The position numbers and the translations under genes were made by a program. This document shows positions 23,948 to 34,823 of a DNA stretch of 64,000 nucleotides, in pieces. Each line of letters begins with the position of its first letter. Position 1 is the first letter of the stretch. The DNA comes from Ypsolopha sequella (Eukaryota > Arthropoda > Insecta > Lepidoptera > Ypsolophidae). The stretch covers positions 11,397,201-11,461,200 of the forward strand of contig OW203985.1 in assembly GCA_934047225.1 (NCBI GenBank). The letters run 5' to 3'. Below the pieces are notes generated by a model. That model had not been told where the DNA came from. It searched no databases and was given only the letters and a program-made list of their open reading frames with translations.

Positions 23948-25322
23948 TAAAACCAGAACAGTAGATTAACTCACGCCTCGTACGAGACTTCAATACCTAC
24001 TGTGTCAGGGTTGTTACTTCTTTTATTTTCGTACCTAGCTAATACAAATCAATATTTAAATCCATATATTATACATATACTACGTAGGTATGTATTATGT
24101 TTGTAAATATTAAATTCATTTACATTGGGCCTTCAACACGATGGCAGCAGCAGCGACAGCCGGTAAGAATAGCGATACGTTAAATGCACGTGTTACCAAC
24201 TTATCTGTTGCCGTAGGCCAAACTAAAATGACTTCTATATTCATTAGTAACAGTCTTCGTTGCCGCGAGTCGCCGAAATAGATAAGTTTGTGGTGCTGAA
24301 CTGTTCTCAAGGCGGCCCCATTTGGTGGCACGTTTGATCTACAAAGACGCCGCGCCGCCGCGCTGCTGCGCCGCGCCGTAGAGAGCCGAATTGACCTTTA
24401 TGTAGACCGGGAGCTCAGTGCCGTATTTTAACCTTATATGAGGTAGATATTAATAAAAAGCACATTTATTTAAATACGACTTCTTTAATTTAAAATGCTT
24501 ACAATTTATAATATGAAGCACGATATTTTGAAACATTATCTGTCAAATCCTCACGTGATATTAATTGTAGCCATTGTAAGCGCCTGAAAACAACAAAATA
24601 AAAATTATGACAAATCAACTGACATTTTGAAGCCGATTATGACAAATGAGCTATCAATCGACGACGTAGTGAAACATTCAAACATACATACATTCATATC
24701 ATACATAATAAACGTATAGACCTTATAACTCATAAAGAAATCTTACTTGCTTATATTAAATAAAGTAAGAAAACTTGAAAATAATCAATTATAAAATTAA
24801 AGATAAGCTCCTGAATTTACCTTAAAAACATGGGCATCGTCAAAAGGGGGAAGGGGGCAGCTGTCCCCCCTAGAGATTTGAAAAACTTTGAGATTTTTAT
24901 AATAAAGTAACCAAAAAATTCGCGAGAAACCCAAGAACATTATGTTTATAAGACAATTATTTTGTTTCTTGTAATGAACAATTAAAAACTTTACATTTGT
25001 TTATTTTACCTACAATTCATGTCATCTTGCCCCCCTGGCAACGCTTTTGCTTAAAAATCTTTGTGATTGTTGACTAAATTAATCAGTTCAATTCATTTAA
25101 GTACATAATAAAATTTAAGTATCTAATCGAACATTGGCTCCTAGTCTATAATTAAAAAATCTTTGCGATTTCAACCATATCAGCTCTACATTTAAAAACA
25201 CTTTGACTAACTGACAATCATAGCACAGTTATGATCATAGGTACCTATGTTAAATGTGAACAAAGAAAGTACGGTTTACATCTCTCATTATTATTTATAT
25301 GTACCATAAATTGTGTACTCAC
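23948..25322. other. Otopetrin intron, gene-free part
   Basis: No gene was recognised. A GC-rich patch lies at 24340-24420 and contrasts with the AT-rich surroundings. I searched the minus strand for the rest of a THAP domain to continue the exon at 25323-25429 and did not find one. Confidence 0.4.
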
Positions 25323-25429
25323 CTTTCTTGTTGAGTTGGTATTGAGAAGAACGATAATTCTGGATTTGAGGAATTATTATTGAGGCATCCGAAGACAGAA
25401 CAATATGTACGACAGCGTGCTGTCGACAT
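25323..25429 (-). CDS. Putative first coding exon of a THAP-domain protein
   Basis: On the minus strand an ATG in a good context (AAAT before ATG) opens a 35-codon frame ending at a strong donor (AAG|GTGAGTAC). It reads YCSVFGCLNNNSSNPELSFF, which matches the start of a THAP zinc finger: a C-x4-C pair followed by the usual SFFSIP stretch. THAP domains bind DNA and occur in host regulators and in P-type transposases. Upstream minus-strand sequence is GC-rich, unlike the rest of the intron, as in a 5' exon. The partner exon with the later Cys and His was not found between here and 14 kb, so the gene is incomplete, dead, or continues elsewhere. Confidence 0.45.
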
Positions 25430-26081
25430 ATTTGAAGTGATCGGTGCCGCGCTTGTTCGAAAGACTTGACTGAGCGCGACCGCGGCGTAACCCCGACTAG
25501 CACCGGCCTTGCATACCGAGATATTGCTGTTGTGTGCGTACTGTAGTTCGTGCGTACTAGCACGCACACATATTAGCCGCGCGATGTACCTTTGGTTGAA
25601 GATAAACTACTGTTCTGGTTTTACTATGGCCGCGTCGTCGTCCTAAGAACAACACTCGCCTTGATAATGCCGAAATTGTATCGGTGAAACGGTTGGCATA
25701 TAGTCAACAACAATCACACGTGAGTGTTCAAGCCGTATGTAATAATAATTTAATATTAGTATGCATGAAGAAACAGAATTAAAAAAAATTAAGGAGTCAT
25801 GTGCCCTTTTTTGTGTCCTAAATGGTAACAGCGGCGTGGAGCCTTACCTACTCGGGTACCCCTCCCCACCCCGCCGCGCCGCGCGCCGCCGCTCCGCCAG
25901 TGCCGAGTCAATTTTGTTATATCTGTCGTACACTATACGTTTTTGGTCGCCCAAAAGTAGCATAAATAAATTTTCGAAAATCAAATAAAAAAAATTATTA
26001 TCGTTATCGCGAATTTAACCTAACATGTAAAGGAAGTTGCTGACCAAATCAACAACCTATATAGATGAAACCTCAACACAC
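25430..26081. other. Otopetrin intron, GC-rich patch, no gene
   Basis: A reversed scrap of the Penelope-like 3' end lies at about 25610-25640 and a CG-rich run at about 25860-25910. No coding feature is supported. Short frames here match nothing I know. Confidence 0.4.
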
Positions 26082-26242
26082 CTCATTGTTCAAGAAGATG
26101 AAGTACATCTGTATGAAGATGAAAGCCATCCTGGTGGCCGGAGTGAGAGCCAGCAGCACGTTGTGGCAATTGGTGTTCCGTTCCAATTCCCAGTACTGGC
26201 CGAACTCCAGGCCTGAGTAGATCATTGACCCGATACCGAATG
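26082..26242 (-). CDS. Otopetrin-like proton channel, upstream exon
   Basis: This 161-bp internal exon begins after an acceptor (TTATTTTTCCAG) with two bases that finish a codon, and ends in phase 0 at GAG|GTGTGT. It encodes FGIGSMIYSGLEFGQYWELE and NCHNVLLALTPATRMAFIFIQ, then MYFIFLNNE: two conserved transmembrane segments of otopetrins. The intron to the next exon is 6.7 kb. Exons for the N-terminus and the first transmembrane segments should lie further right on the minus strand; I did not find them between here and 64000. Confidence 0.92.
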
Positions 26243-26410
26243 CTGGAAAAATAAATCATGTTAGTAACTTTAGATTATATTGCCCAGGGCCTACTAGTTG
26301 AATCACAATTGAAAGGAGATTGACGTACTCTTTGATCGCAAAAACATCGTGTCACGCTCCTCGCACTCGCACAGCGCGCGTTTTACACACTATGCTACGG
26401 GCTGGACCAC

Positions 26411-26622
26411 AAAATAGATACTACCAGAAGGCCGACTCGACGACGGAGCGAAAACAGACGCACACATGCATAGACGTGTACGTATGAAAATCTCGACAAT
26501 TTCGTATTGGCATTCACCCGAGTATCTCCGAGATCGTATTACGTACGCTTCTATGTGTGCATGCGCCTGTTTTGGCTAGTTATGCGGAGTAAACATTCTG
26601 TAAGTGGTTATTTTGTGCCTGG
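26411..26622. mobile_element. Inverted-repeat element with ACAAAATA ends, copy 1
   Basis: Both ends carry ACAAAATA and pair inward through GAAAACAGACGCACACATGC-like arms. An inverted copy lies at 32856-33056 (for example AACATTCTGTAAGTGGTTAT here, complement there). Target duplication is unclear. Confidence 0.6.
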
Positions 26623-26650
26623 ATTGTCGTCGATAAGCTTCGTCTTCATA

Positions 26651-27824
26651 GATCAGTTCGTCAAGGTTTCGTTCCGAAACGCACAAATTATGATTGCTTT
26701 TCTTATTATTGAATAAAAATTATAAAATAAACGTGATTTATAACATTTCCCGGCAAAAGGTTAATAACAATAACTATTACGCTTTTCTAGGAAAGTTGTG
26801 TTATTTTATAGTTGTGTTATAAGTTGTAATGAATAGGCATAACAACAACAAATACGATTTAAGAGGCTATGCGAATTTTATTTTTATCACAATTTCAAAT
26901 ATCAAATCTCTAGATATTGTTGAAACACACCTAGTAAAATATGTTCGAGTTCTGTATACGGTTCCTATTCATCAAACGAGGAGAAAAAGTGTGTTTGAAG
27001 ACCTCATTTCAACAATTATTTCTATCGAGGAAAATTTATCCAAACATGTTTTCCAATTTCAAAACCCTAGATTATATAGTCAAAATGCATATACCAGAAA
27101 TTTATTAAAATTTTCTATGTATTTCATGAAATACACAGAAAAGAAACACCCGTATTTTTTTCGCATATTGCCTTAAAGTGGTTGTGCCCATTCATTCCAA
27201 ACGTAAGGCGTAAAATAATATAACTTTTCTAGAAAAGTGTAATTGTTATTAATCTATTGCCGGGTAGTGCCATAAAAACGTTTATTTCATGATTTTTATT
27301 CAAATAATAGGTCCATACATATGAAATTGCCGTTTTCTATAGAGAATATGTAGAAAACTCAATTTTCAGTACTAACATTTTTGAATTTTTTTAGTAATGA
27401 CAAATCCAAATTATGTAATTTCTTTTGTGTATGAATGAGAAAAATTAAGCTAACAGTAACATTAATTAAATTTTTGAAAACTGTCAGCTTTAAAAAAATA
27501 TTACGAATCTTATCATGGAAATGGATGGCATTTAGGACGAACTGGTTTTTGAATATTTAACTTTTGTTATCAAACTGACAATAAAAACAAAATTTTATAA
27601 ACCCCTGAAATTAACTTTCAAACAAAAAACAAATAATGGAAATAGCTATTGAATTAGAGGAATTATGAACACATGTATCTGTAAAAAAATTTGGCAATTT
27701 CATATGTAAAGAGTACGAGTACAGACGTTATTTTAAGTATTATTTATAATTTAGTTTTATTTATTTATGTTATTTAAGCACAAGTTGTGCGTTTAGGAAT
27801 GAAACCGTGCGTGACGAACCACCT
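26651..27824. mobile_element. Large palindromic element related to 51713-52097
   Basis: The outer ends share TTCGTCA and a GTTTCGTTCC..AACGCACAA motif that also forms the ends of the TTAA element at 51713-52097. The inner arms (about 26695-26825 and 27200-27310) are reverse complements, with CCCGGCA, TTAATAACAAT and CTTTTCTAG matching. A 115-codon plus-strand frame starts at 26829 inside the loop. It has no domain I recognise and I do not call it a gene. Confidence 0.5.
27365..27715. repeat. Dispersed direct repeat, copy 1
   Basis: About 340 bp match 29570-29875 in the same orientation at roughly 80 percent by eye. Shared words include GCATTTAGGACGAACTG and AATAGCTATTGAATTA, and both copies end in a GGCAATTTCATATG motif. 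It is probably part of one AT-rich transposon family. Confidence 0.6.
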
Positions 27825-29075
27825 TTGTATCCGACTATTTTGAATCATATCGGAAATATCACATCTGTCCTTTACAAGACAAAGGTGACAAGTTCACATG
27901 CCTATTATAAAGCATAAAAGTCCTTCATTTCGAAATGTTACAGAGAAATGGAAATATAGTTGAGTAAAAACCGCGTCACTCCGAGAACTTGTGAGTGCAA
28001 AATCAGGCAACTGAAGTGTGAGCCTAATGAACGTAAATTACTCACTCACTCACTAGCTTCAGCCTGGAAACTGAGTGAACGTATACGGGCTAAGAGCCAA
28101 TTACGTGAGTTAAAATGTTTTTATAAAACTTACTGTAACTGTAACTTTTTACCGCGATTTCGTGTCCTACACCGAGAAAATATTCTGGTTCCATTAACCT
28201 GAATATAGTTAATTTAAACAGAAAACACTGTACGTCTATATTTATTTGTCAGTTTACTTGAACAATGTTTAGTTTACTTGTACAATCTAATGTATACAAT
28301 AATTCAAGTTAACATAACATAATTCTGTTTTTGTTAACCAGGTATTTTTTACAAAACTATCTGGTAGTATTGCTAAAATATTTTTTTTCCGTGTAGCTCT
28401 TAACGTTTTATTGCTATCCTATTTAGTCTACATACCAAACTACTGAATTTTTCAAATGTTTATGTACTACCCCGGGGTCAATATGTATTCAAATTCTTAA
28501 AAAAAAAGTTGTTATTTGAGAAAAATCTGTGTCGAAATGAGACGTTTTGGAGCACAAAATACAGGATTTCTGAGTACTTTGTTGTATTTTTGAAACATGT
28601 TGATTACCCAAAATTTCAATACGGATAGGAAGTATAGGTTGGGCGATAGATAAAGTTATTTTATAGCACACCGTGCGTAAAATGACCACTTTACGCACGC
28701 TGCGCGTGCGTAAAGTCGGCATTTTCCGCACTAGTGCTATAAAAAATTATACGAAACTCGTGCGAGAAACTTTTTCTCGACTCGTGTGATTGCAGCACTC
28801 GCCTTCGGCTCGTGCCGCAAACTCACATTCGTCAGAAAACGTTTCATCGCTCTCGTATCGTAATGTACTATTAATTTTTATTCGATTTTATGCATTAGCG
28901 TACAACTGAGACGACAATTCTTTTTGTACGGCATCAAAATATGATCCTGTTCTCGGTTTTTCGATCCGCATTACAAAAGTGATGTATAAATCCAATGATA
29001 TTAGAAGAAAGTGAAGATAGGTTACCTACACAAGAATCGAACTTCTAAAACGGCACACAACATTAATGATTTCAG
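27825..29075. other. AT-rich spacer, no gene seen
   Basis: No coding content was recognised. A small perfect palindrome (arms ACTTTACGCACGC and GCGTGCGTAAAGT) lies at about 28690-28718, within a CG-rich patch at 28670-28830. Confidence 0.4.
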
Positions 29076-29556
29076 TCAATTACGTAGTATAAACGTGTTT
29101 TCAAAAAGCGAAGGTTTTTGCATTTGTTATTACTGAAAATTTAGTTTCCTTCAATTTCTCTATAGAAAGTGGCAATTTCGTATGTAAAGACCTAATATTT
29201 GTATAGTTACTTACTTTACTGACGTTGAAGGAAAACACTTTAAGGGAAACCTGCATGCCCTAGAAACCGTGTATTTATGCCCGAAGCTTGTCGATAATGA
29301 TGGGATGTTAAAATCGTCGGCGAAAAGAGGGTGTTACTAGTGTTCGTACACACTCGGCAACACCTCTGACGCTCTCTCAGGGATATATATGTTATTTTTG
29401 TTTTCAATTCTGATAAATAAGCAAGCAAGTGTCAAGAGATTAGTGTTTCCGCGAACAAAGTTTTGTGGTCGGGGTTGAGGAGAGATTTGTTCCCAAATGT
29501 ACCGGATTTAAGATAAACCTTCGCTTTTTGAAAACACGTTTATACTACGTAATTGA
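29076..29556. mobile_element. Element with perfect 42-bp inverted ends
   Basis: Bases 29076-29117 and 29515-29556 are exact inverted copies (they include CGTAGTATAAACGTGTTTTC and AAAAAGCGAAGG). The 400 bp between carries a short minus-strand frame without recognisable content. Identical ends over 42 bp imply recent mobility or gene conversion. Confidence 0.65.
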
Positions 29557-29569
29557 CTACGTAATGTAT

Positions 29570-29875
29570 GAATGAGACAACATTAAGCTAACAGCAACAT
29601 TTATTTAATTTTTAAAAAGTGTCAGCTTAAATAAATTATTACGAATCTTATAATGGTAATGGGTCGCATTTAGGACGAACTGTGTTTGAAGATTTAATTT
29701 TTATAGTTAAACTGAAAATATAAACAAAATTTAATGCTTAGATGTAAAACCTTGAAATCAAATTTCAAAAAAACAAGTAATTGAAATAGCTATTGAATTA
29801 CAGGAGTTATGAACTCATGAATCTGTAAGAAAATTTTGGCAATTTCATATGCAAAGACCTATTACTACGTACGTA
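29570..29875. repeat. Dispersed direct repeat, copy 2
   Basis: This matches 27365-27715 in the same orientation and begins immediately after the inverted-end element at 29076-29556. Confidence 0.6.
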
Positions 29876-29960
29876 CATAAATTTCGTAAAACTTAAAGAT
29901 CGGCTTATTACGAGTATTACTGAATTCGGTGTCAAAATATTTATAATTAAAAAACTAACG

Positions 29961-30094
29961 GTGTTACTACAAAACGGTGTTTAACTTTAGACAGTGTTTA
30001 AATCTGTTGCTGTCACTCTTTTACAATATGAAAGAAAAGGCGACACCAACAGATTTAAACACTGTCTAAAGTTAAACACCGTTTGTAGTAACAC
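29961..30094. mobile_element. Foldback MITE with GTGTTACTAC ends
   Basis: Arms of about 55 bp starting GTGTTACTACAAAACGGTG are nearly perfect inverted copies around a loop of about 30 bp. One base differs near the end (ACAAAACGG against ACAAACGG). No target duplication was identified. Confidence 0.7.
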
Positions 30095-30305
30095 AGTAGA
30101 TTTTTTCAATTAGGTCAAATGTACTTTCGCGGAAAAAGATCTTCAACATTTATATAAGTAGTATTTCTAGTAATAAAATGTTTTCACATACAGAACGTAA
30201 CTTTCTTGATAATAAAGACATACCTACAGAAGTAGCTAATTCCATAAATTACTTACAACCATCACCGATCAATAACTCCATAAAACTGAATAAGTGTCTG
30301 CTTGA

Positions 30306-30863
30306 TAGGGTTGCCAGACGTCCCGTATTTTCCGGGTCGTCCCGTATTTCAGGCATGATTTTAAACGTCCCGCCGGGACGGGCTCTGTCCCGTATTTCAA
30401 TTAGGCACCGCGTCGCGCATGACCGAATTATTTCAATAGGTTTAAAATAAAAAAAAAAGCCTGGAAATTGCAACATTGTTTGATGACCAAGTATATAGGT
30501 AGTTGCAATTGAGAAGTAGAAGAAAATAATGGAAGGGTTTTTCAGGAATGAAACCCCTTACATTTTTCTAATTATATCGTTTATCTTCAGTATCCTTTGT
30601 TCCAATTGCTTTGTAGAGAGGATTTTTTCGCAGATAGCATTGAAATAGACTTACGCGCGCAACAAATGTACCGATTTAATAAAATATGAGAATTTAAACA
30701 AAGGTATATTAAAAATCAACGATCTTCTTTAAAATATGACTAGCAATAAAGTACATAAAAATAAGAACGTAAAATAAATGTTTTTCATTTGTCCCGGGGA
30801 AAAATTTCAAATCCCTTCTTTTTTCAAGTCCCTTACAGGATCAAAAAATATCTGGCAACCCTA
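30306..30863. mobile_element. hAT-type non-autonomous element with 8-bp target duplication
   Basis: The ends TAGGGTTGCCAGACGTCC and, inverted, TAGGGTTGCCAGATATTT are flanked by CTGCTTGA on both sides (30298-30305 and 30864-30871). Ends of the form TAGGGTTGCCA and 8-bp duplications are typical of hAT elements. Subterminal GTCCCG motifs are repeated near both ends. No transposase is encoded. Confidence 0.88.
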
Positions 30864-31137
30864 CTGCTTGATGAAGTCGAATCAATTTAATCATTCTCAC
30901 TCATAATAATTAAAGCGCAATGGGGAAACTGGTTAAAGCTGAGCTTCGTGTTTCTCTTTATGAACGTTATACTGAGGTTTTTAATTGAATAATTTGTATC
31001 TACAATGAAAATCGAACTCAATTAACGCGCAATAAATTATAGAACAAAGTTTCGCTCGAAAACCTCAAGCTTTACGGTGACATACATAAAACCAGGAAAT
31101 ATATTGATACAAGGCTTCCCTTCATAGGCCGCATTTA

Positions 31138-31222
31138 GGATTATAATAATAATAATAATAAAAATCTTTATTGCACAATAACAAGTTATGTCTGTATAGA
31201 GGCAAACTTAATGCTATTTTAG
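31138..31222 (-). mobile_element. CR1-like LINE 3' tail, interrupted by a hAT-type element
   Basis: Read on the minus strand it ends GTTATTGTGCAATAAAG followed by TTATTA repeats, the usual end of a CR1-like LINE. The same 3' UTR resumes at 32273-32330 (minus strand GGTTAACTGGAAGAAAATGC), so the element at 31223-32272 landed inside it. Confidence 0.6.
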
Positions 31223-32272
31223 TTAGGGAGCTGGCGAGCAAAATTTCGATATGATCAGCGCACTAGGCAAGCGTTATTAATAGTGATATTTATGCCCTAA
31301 GAAACATTAAGGACCTTGTTTGTCACCATGGTGGCGATGCGTTGTAAAGTTACAGCGTTTCAAAAATTTAAAAAAAAAAAGGTGTGCTATAATATGCGCA
31401 CAGGTCTGCCTCTGGGGCTGAAGATCACAGTAACCTTGGAAACACAAAGAATTGAAAAAGCAGACATCCATCCCAATAACTTTTGTAGTAATCAATTTTT
31501 TAATTTATTTTTATGATTTAAAAAACTGTATATGAAGTGCGCACTTGGCAGATTTGGACTGTTCCATCAATAACAATGAGAAGAACCACGGAAAAATAGT
31601 CTGCCTACATGTTACCTCTGTGTTGTCTTTTGACAGTGTTTCAAAAATTTAAAAAAAATAAAGTGTGCTATATTATGCGGACACGTCTGCTTGTTCGACT
31701 GATGTTTGAATTCCTTATGAACACCAAGAAAATCGATGAGGCAGACTTTCAAGCCTCAGATATTCCAAAGGCAGACTATTTGATTTTTTTTTTCAACTCG
31801 ACGCTCGCGTTGCACGACCAAACCAAGCAGGTATAGAAATATCCCCATAGTTCCTTTCGTGGTGTCTCTGTCAAAAATCAGTGAGCAAAGTGTCTGCCAC
31901 ATTTTTTTTCGAATCCACGGAGTCATAGTGAATCGAATGGGCGCACTAAAAACCGCGTGCAAATAATTTAATACAGATTTTTTTTTTACATTTTTACAAC
32001 TCCGTCCCATGATAATGCAGAGTCCTGAATGTCTGCCTCTTCGATTTTCTTCATTTCCAAGATGGTTGTGACCATGAACTCCAGAAGCATACATGCACGA
32101 ATGATTCAATACCCCGATTTTTTATGCAACTTCAATCCGCTGTAACGCGAAAATGCAGCGACATAGGACCCTAATTGATTGGACCAAATCAATTCGTAAT
32201 GATTTAAACTGCAATCCACCTCGACGTAAAATATGTGGAAATCATATAGCGAAATGCTCGCCAGCTCCCTAA
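31223..32272. mobile_element. hAT-type element with internal three-fold repeat
   Basis: The ends TTAGGGAGCTGGCGAGCA are inverted at both termini. The right flank is CTATTTAG and the left CTATTTTAG, an 8-bp duplication with one added T. The interior has a segment of about 200 bp in two direct copies (about 31330-31480 and 31625-31760: CAAAAATTTAAAAAAA, GTGTGCTATA, then a GCAGAC word). A partial third copy lies inverted at 32005-32070 (AAGAAAATCGAAGAGGCAGA on the minus strand). Open frames follow the repeat and have no recognisable domain. Confidence 0.75.
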
Positions 32273-32330
32273 CTATTTAGCATTTTCTTCCAGTTAACCT
32301 GGGGTGATGTGGAAAATGTAGAGTAGTGCC
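32273..32330 (-). mobile_element. CR1-like LINE 3' UTR, far side of the insertion
   Basis: On the minus strand it reads CACCCCAGGTTAACTGGAAG and then GAAAATGCTAAATAG up to the hAT-type insertion. Together with 31138-31222 it makes a continuous LINE 3' UTR once one copy of CTATTTAG is removed. Confidence 0.55.
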
Positions 32331-33915
32331 CAAAAAGAAGAAAAGTTGTGAATACAATAAAAACATACATTTACACACATACACATATATATATATATAT
32401 AATAAACACATACACGTAGTAAACCTACATAAAGCTATAGAAATACATATTAATCGAATAAACATACAAAAATAATACTATATATAGACCACGACTTTTG
32501 TATCATTGACTCAAAATAAAATCAGGTACTTAACAATTTTGTGATTGTAAGTAATGCTGGTAAACTTTATTTTTGAAAACAGCAATAGTTGGCGAATGTC
32601 CAATAAACAGAAGTAGGCTAGGATAACATTTAAACAAAAGGGTTTTCCCCTATTTTGACACTACTGATTCAAAAAATGCCTGTTACAAATTCGTGATTCG
32701 AAAGAGGATATCTCATGGAATTAAAATGCATAATTATTACGCATTGAATATAATAATATTTTCGGTAAACGTAAAGTTGGTGCTGGAACTCCACACATTT
32801 TAGGTATGTACGTCCGTAGCATGACAGGCTACCTATTAGCGGTTCCTATTACCACAAAATAACCACATACAGAATGTTTACTCCGAATAACTAGCGAAAA
32901 CAGGCGCACGCACACATAAACGCTTACGTACGACGATCTCGAAGATACTCGGGTGAATAGAATAGAATGAGATCATCGTTCGTATGCGCCTATGCATGTG
33001 TGCGTCTGTTTTCGCTCCGTCGTTGAGTCAGCCTTCTGGTTGTATCTATTTTGTGCTATTGCGGCGTCATAAACGGCGCCGGCATGTAGAGCACGCGTCT
33101 GTGTTTGTGAGCTCAAATCGTAGCGTTTACAGGTACATCCTCTACTACATTTGTTTATACTGTGCTGCAGGCTAAACTGTGTACTTTCTAAAAGATATAA
33201 AATCAGGCTGATTAAGTTACTGTTCTCAGTAATTTTTCTGCGATTCTATTAAAGTACAGTTTTCAACCTTTTACCTGAATCTGACATGCTAGTAAAATGC
33301 ACAGAATTTTCAAAAATAATATATGTCTAATTTTATGTATGTGCTTTGTCAAATTAAGCGTTTAATAATATTATTTGCTTTACAAAATAAAGCAAATTAT
33401 TGACGAAATTGTATACGAGGCACCTACACTCGTTATTTTCTCCAACCGATAAAAGACCAATCACGACAACAAAGGCAAGAAAGGAAGGAAGTGTCAATAA
33501 TACCCGGCTGGGAGAGGAATGCAGCGACAAAGGGAGTACAATCTGTCGGACGCCAGACGGACTAACGAGGAGTAGTTCGGTTGGTTTTGGCAACCCGACA
33601 CCGCCCGCAGGCTATCTGTCTCTTCCAGCCGACTAATACTCACAAACTATTATAGTCCAGGAGACCCCAATCTCACCCTGATTGTGCTGATTGCCGTCCT
33701 TAGCATTAAAGATATGAAAAGCGTCTTCAAACAAAAGTAAAAAAAACCTTTTGGCTTTTCATGGCCTTTTGGCCTATAAAGAAATTTAGATCACTGAAAC
33801 TGATTTAATAGTATATGTTGAATTATATATTATTATTTTCAAAGCTTGTCGCAAGAATAGTAAAGAAAATACATACTTCTTCAACTAAGAAAACACAATT
33901 AATATTGTCAATTAA
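32331..33915. other. Spacer with simple repeats and a MITE, no gene
   Basis: CA/TA simple repeats occur at about 32365-32420. The inverted relative of 26411-26622 lies at 32856-33056. A less AT-rich stretch at 33400-33690 contains short frames on both strands without recognisable domains. I call no gene. Confidence 0.45.
32856..33056. mobile_element. Inverted-repeat element with ACAAAATA ends, copy 2
   Basis: This is related to 26411-26622 in opposite orientation. Its own ends also pair (ACAAAATAACCAC on the left, complement of ATCTATTTTGTG on the right), and the arms pass through GCGAAAACAGGCGCACGCAC. Confidence 0.6.
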
Positions 33916-34375
33916 GGGCATATAATATCTCACTTCGCTTCGCATGATCCTGCTTTATACCAAAAAATACTGCAACTATCACTCTGAAATAAATATATGG
34001 TAAAGTTGTGGAGTAATGCTATGTCAACGCTTTGATAAAAATTTGATTCCATAAAATTTTCTCGATAGAAAAAAAATACAAAATTACCTCCAAACCGTAC
34101 AATAAACCGATAGCATTCAATGAATACTTGAAATTAGATCTGAAACTTTGTATAATATAACTGATATAGCTGCAGGCTATAAAATAAAATAGCTGCAGGC
34201 TATAAAATAAAAATGAAAAAGCCATTATTTTCACAGTAAAAAGAAGATACCTAAATGATCGCGCGTTGTCGTCAGCCCAACCTGGACCGCCCTGCCGCCC
34301 GACCCCCGATTCAGCCCCGCTGAGGCGCGGAAAAGTGAGGGCGAAACTTGAATTGGAGCTGAGGTGTTATAACCC
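33916..34375. mobile_element. TTAA-flanked piggyBac-like MITE, copy 2
   Basis: This is homologous along its length to 3611-4042 in the same orientation, with TTAA on both sides (33912-33915 and 34376-34379). It differs by small indels and by a tandem duplication of TAGCTGCAGGCTATAAAATA at about 34168-34213. Confidence 0.75.
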
Positions 34376-34462
34376 TTAACATGATACATGGTATGATGCT
34401 TTTTCTTTCATATTTTCTATCGAGTAATTTTTAAATAAAAACATTAATAAAACAATATATTT

Positions 34463-34660
34463 GTTATTATTAGAATGCTTGACAAACTAGAAATCAATCA
34501 GAAACAAATTTAAAAGCACAAATATTATTAGAAAAATTCCTCGGCCCGGGATTTGAACCTGCGACCTCCTGCTTACATGATTTATTTTTTAAATAATATT
34601 TGTGCTTTTAAATTTGTTTCTGATTGATTTCTAGTTTGTAATGAATTCTAATAATAATTA
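34463..34660. repeat. Inverted repeat with a tRNA-like B box in its loop
   Basis: Arms of about 67 bp (34463-34529 and 34592-34660, sharing AACTAGAAATCAATCAGAAA) flank a 62-bp loop. The loop carries, on the minus strand, a pol III B box (GGTTCAAATCC at 34549-34559) followed by CGGGCCGAGG. The loop looks like the T-arm half of a SINE head. Either a SINE fragment was captured in a foldback element or the foldback formed around it. Confidence 0.55.
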
Positions 34661-34823
34661 GAGTGTGGACTGACGATCTGAAGGACGTTGCGGATGGCGG
34701 CTGAATGAGGATGAGAGGCTTGTTTCGTAAATGTATGACGTACGACAAAACACGCTTTTATTTTATTAGGAGTACGAGATTCAACGTTTTTTATATTTTC
34801 CCAAATTGAGAAAACCTCCACTA

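Noticed and set aside
26829..27176. A 115-codon frame inside a palindromic element
   Set aside because: It is longer than most chance frames, but I recognise no domain, and its position between inverted arms suggests repeat sequence. No relative in this window supports it.
33400..33636. 78-codon plus-strand frame in a less AT-rich stretch
   Set aside because: No family recognised and no splice sites that extend it; probably part of an unidentified repeat.
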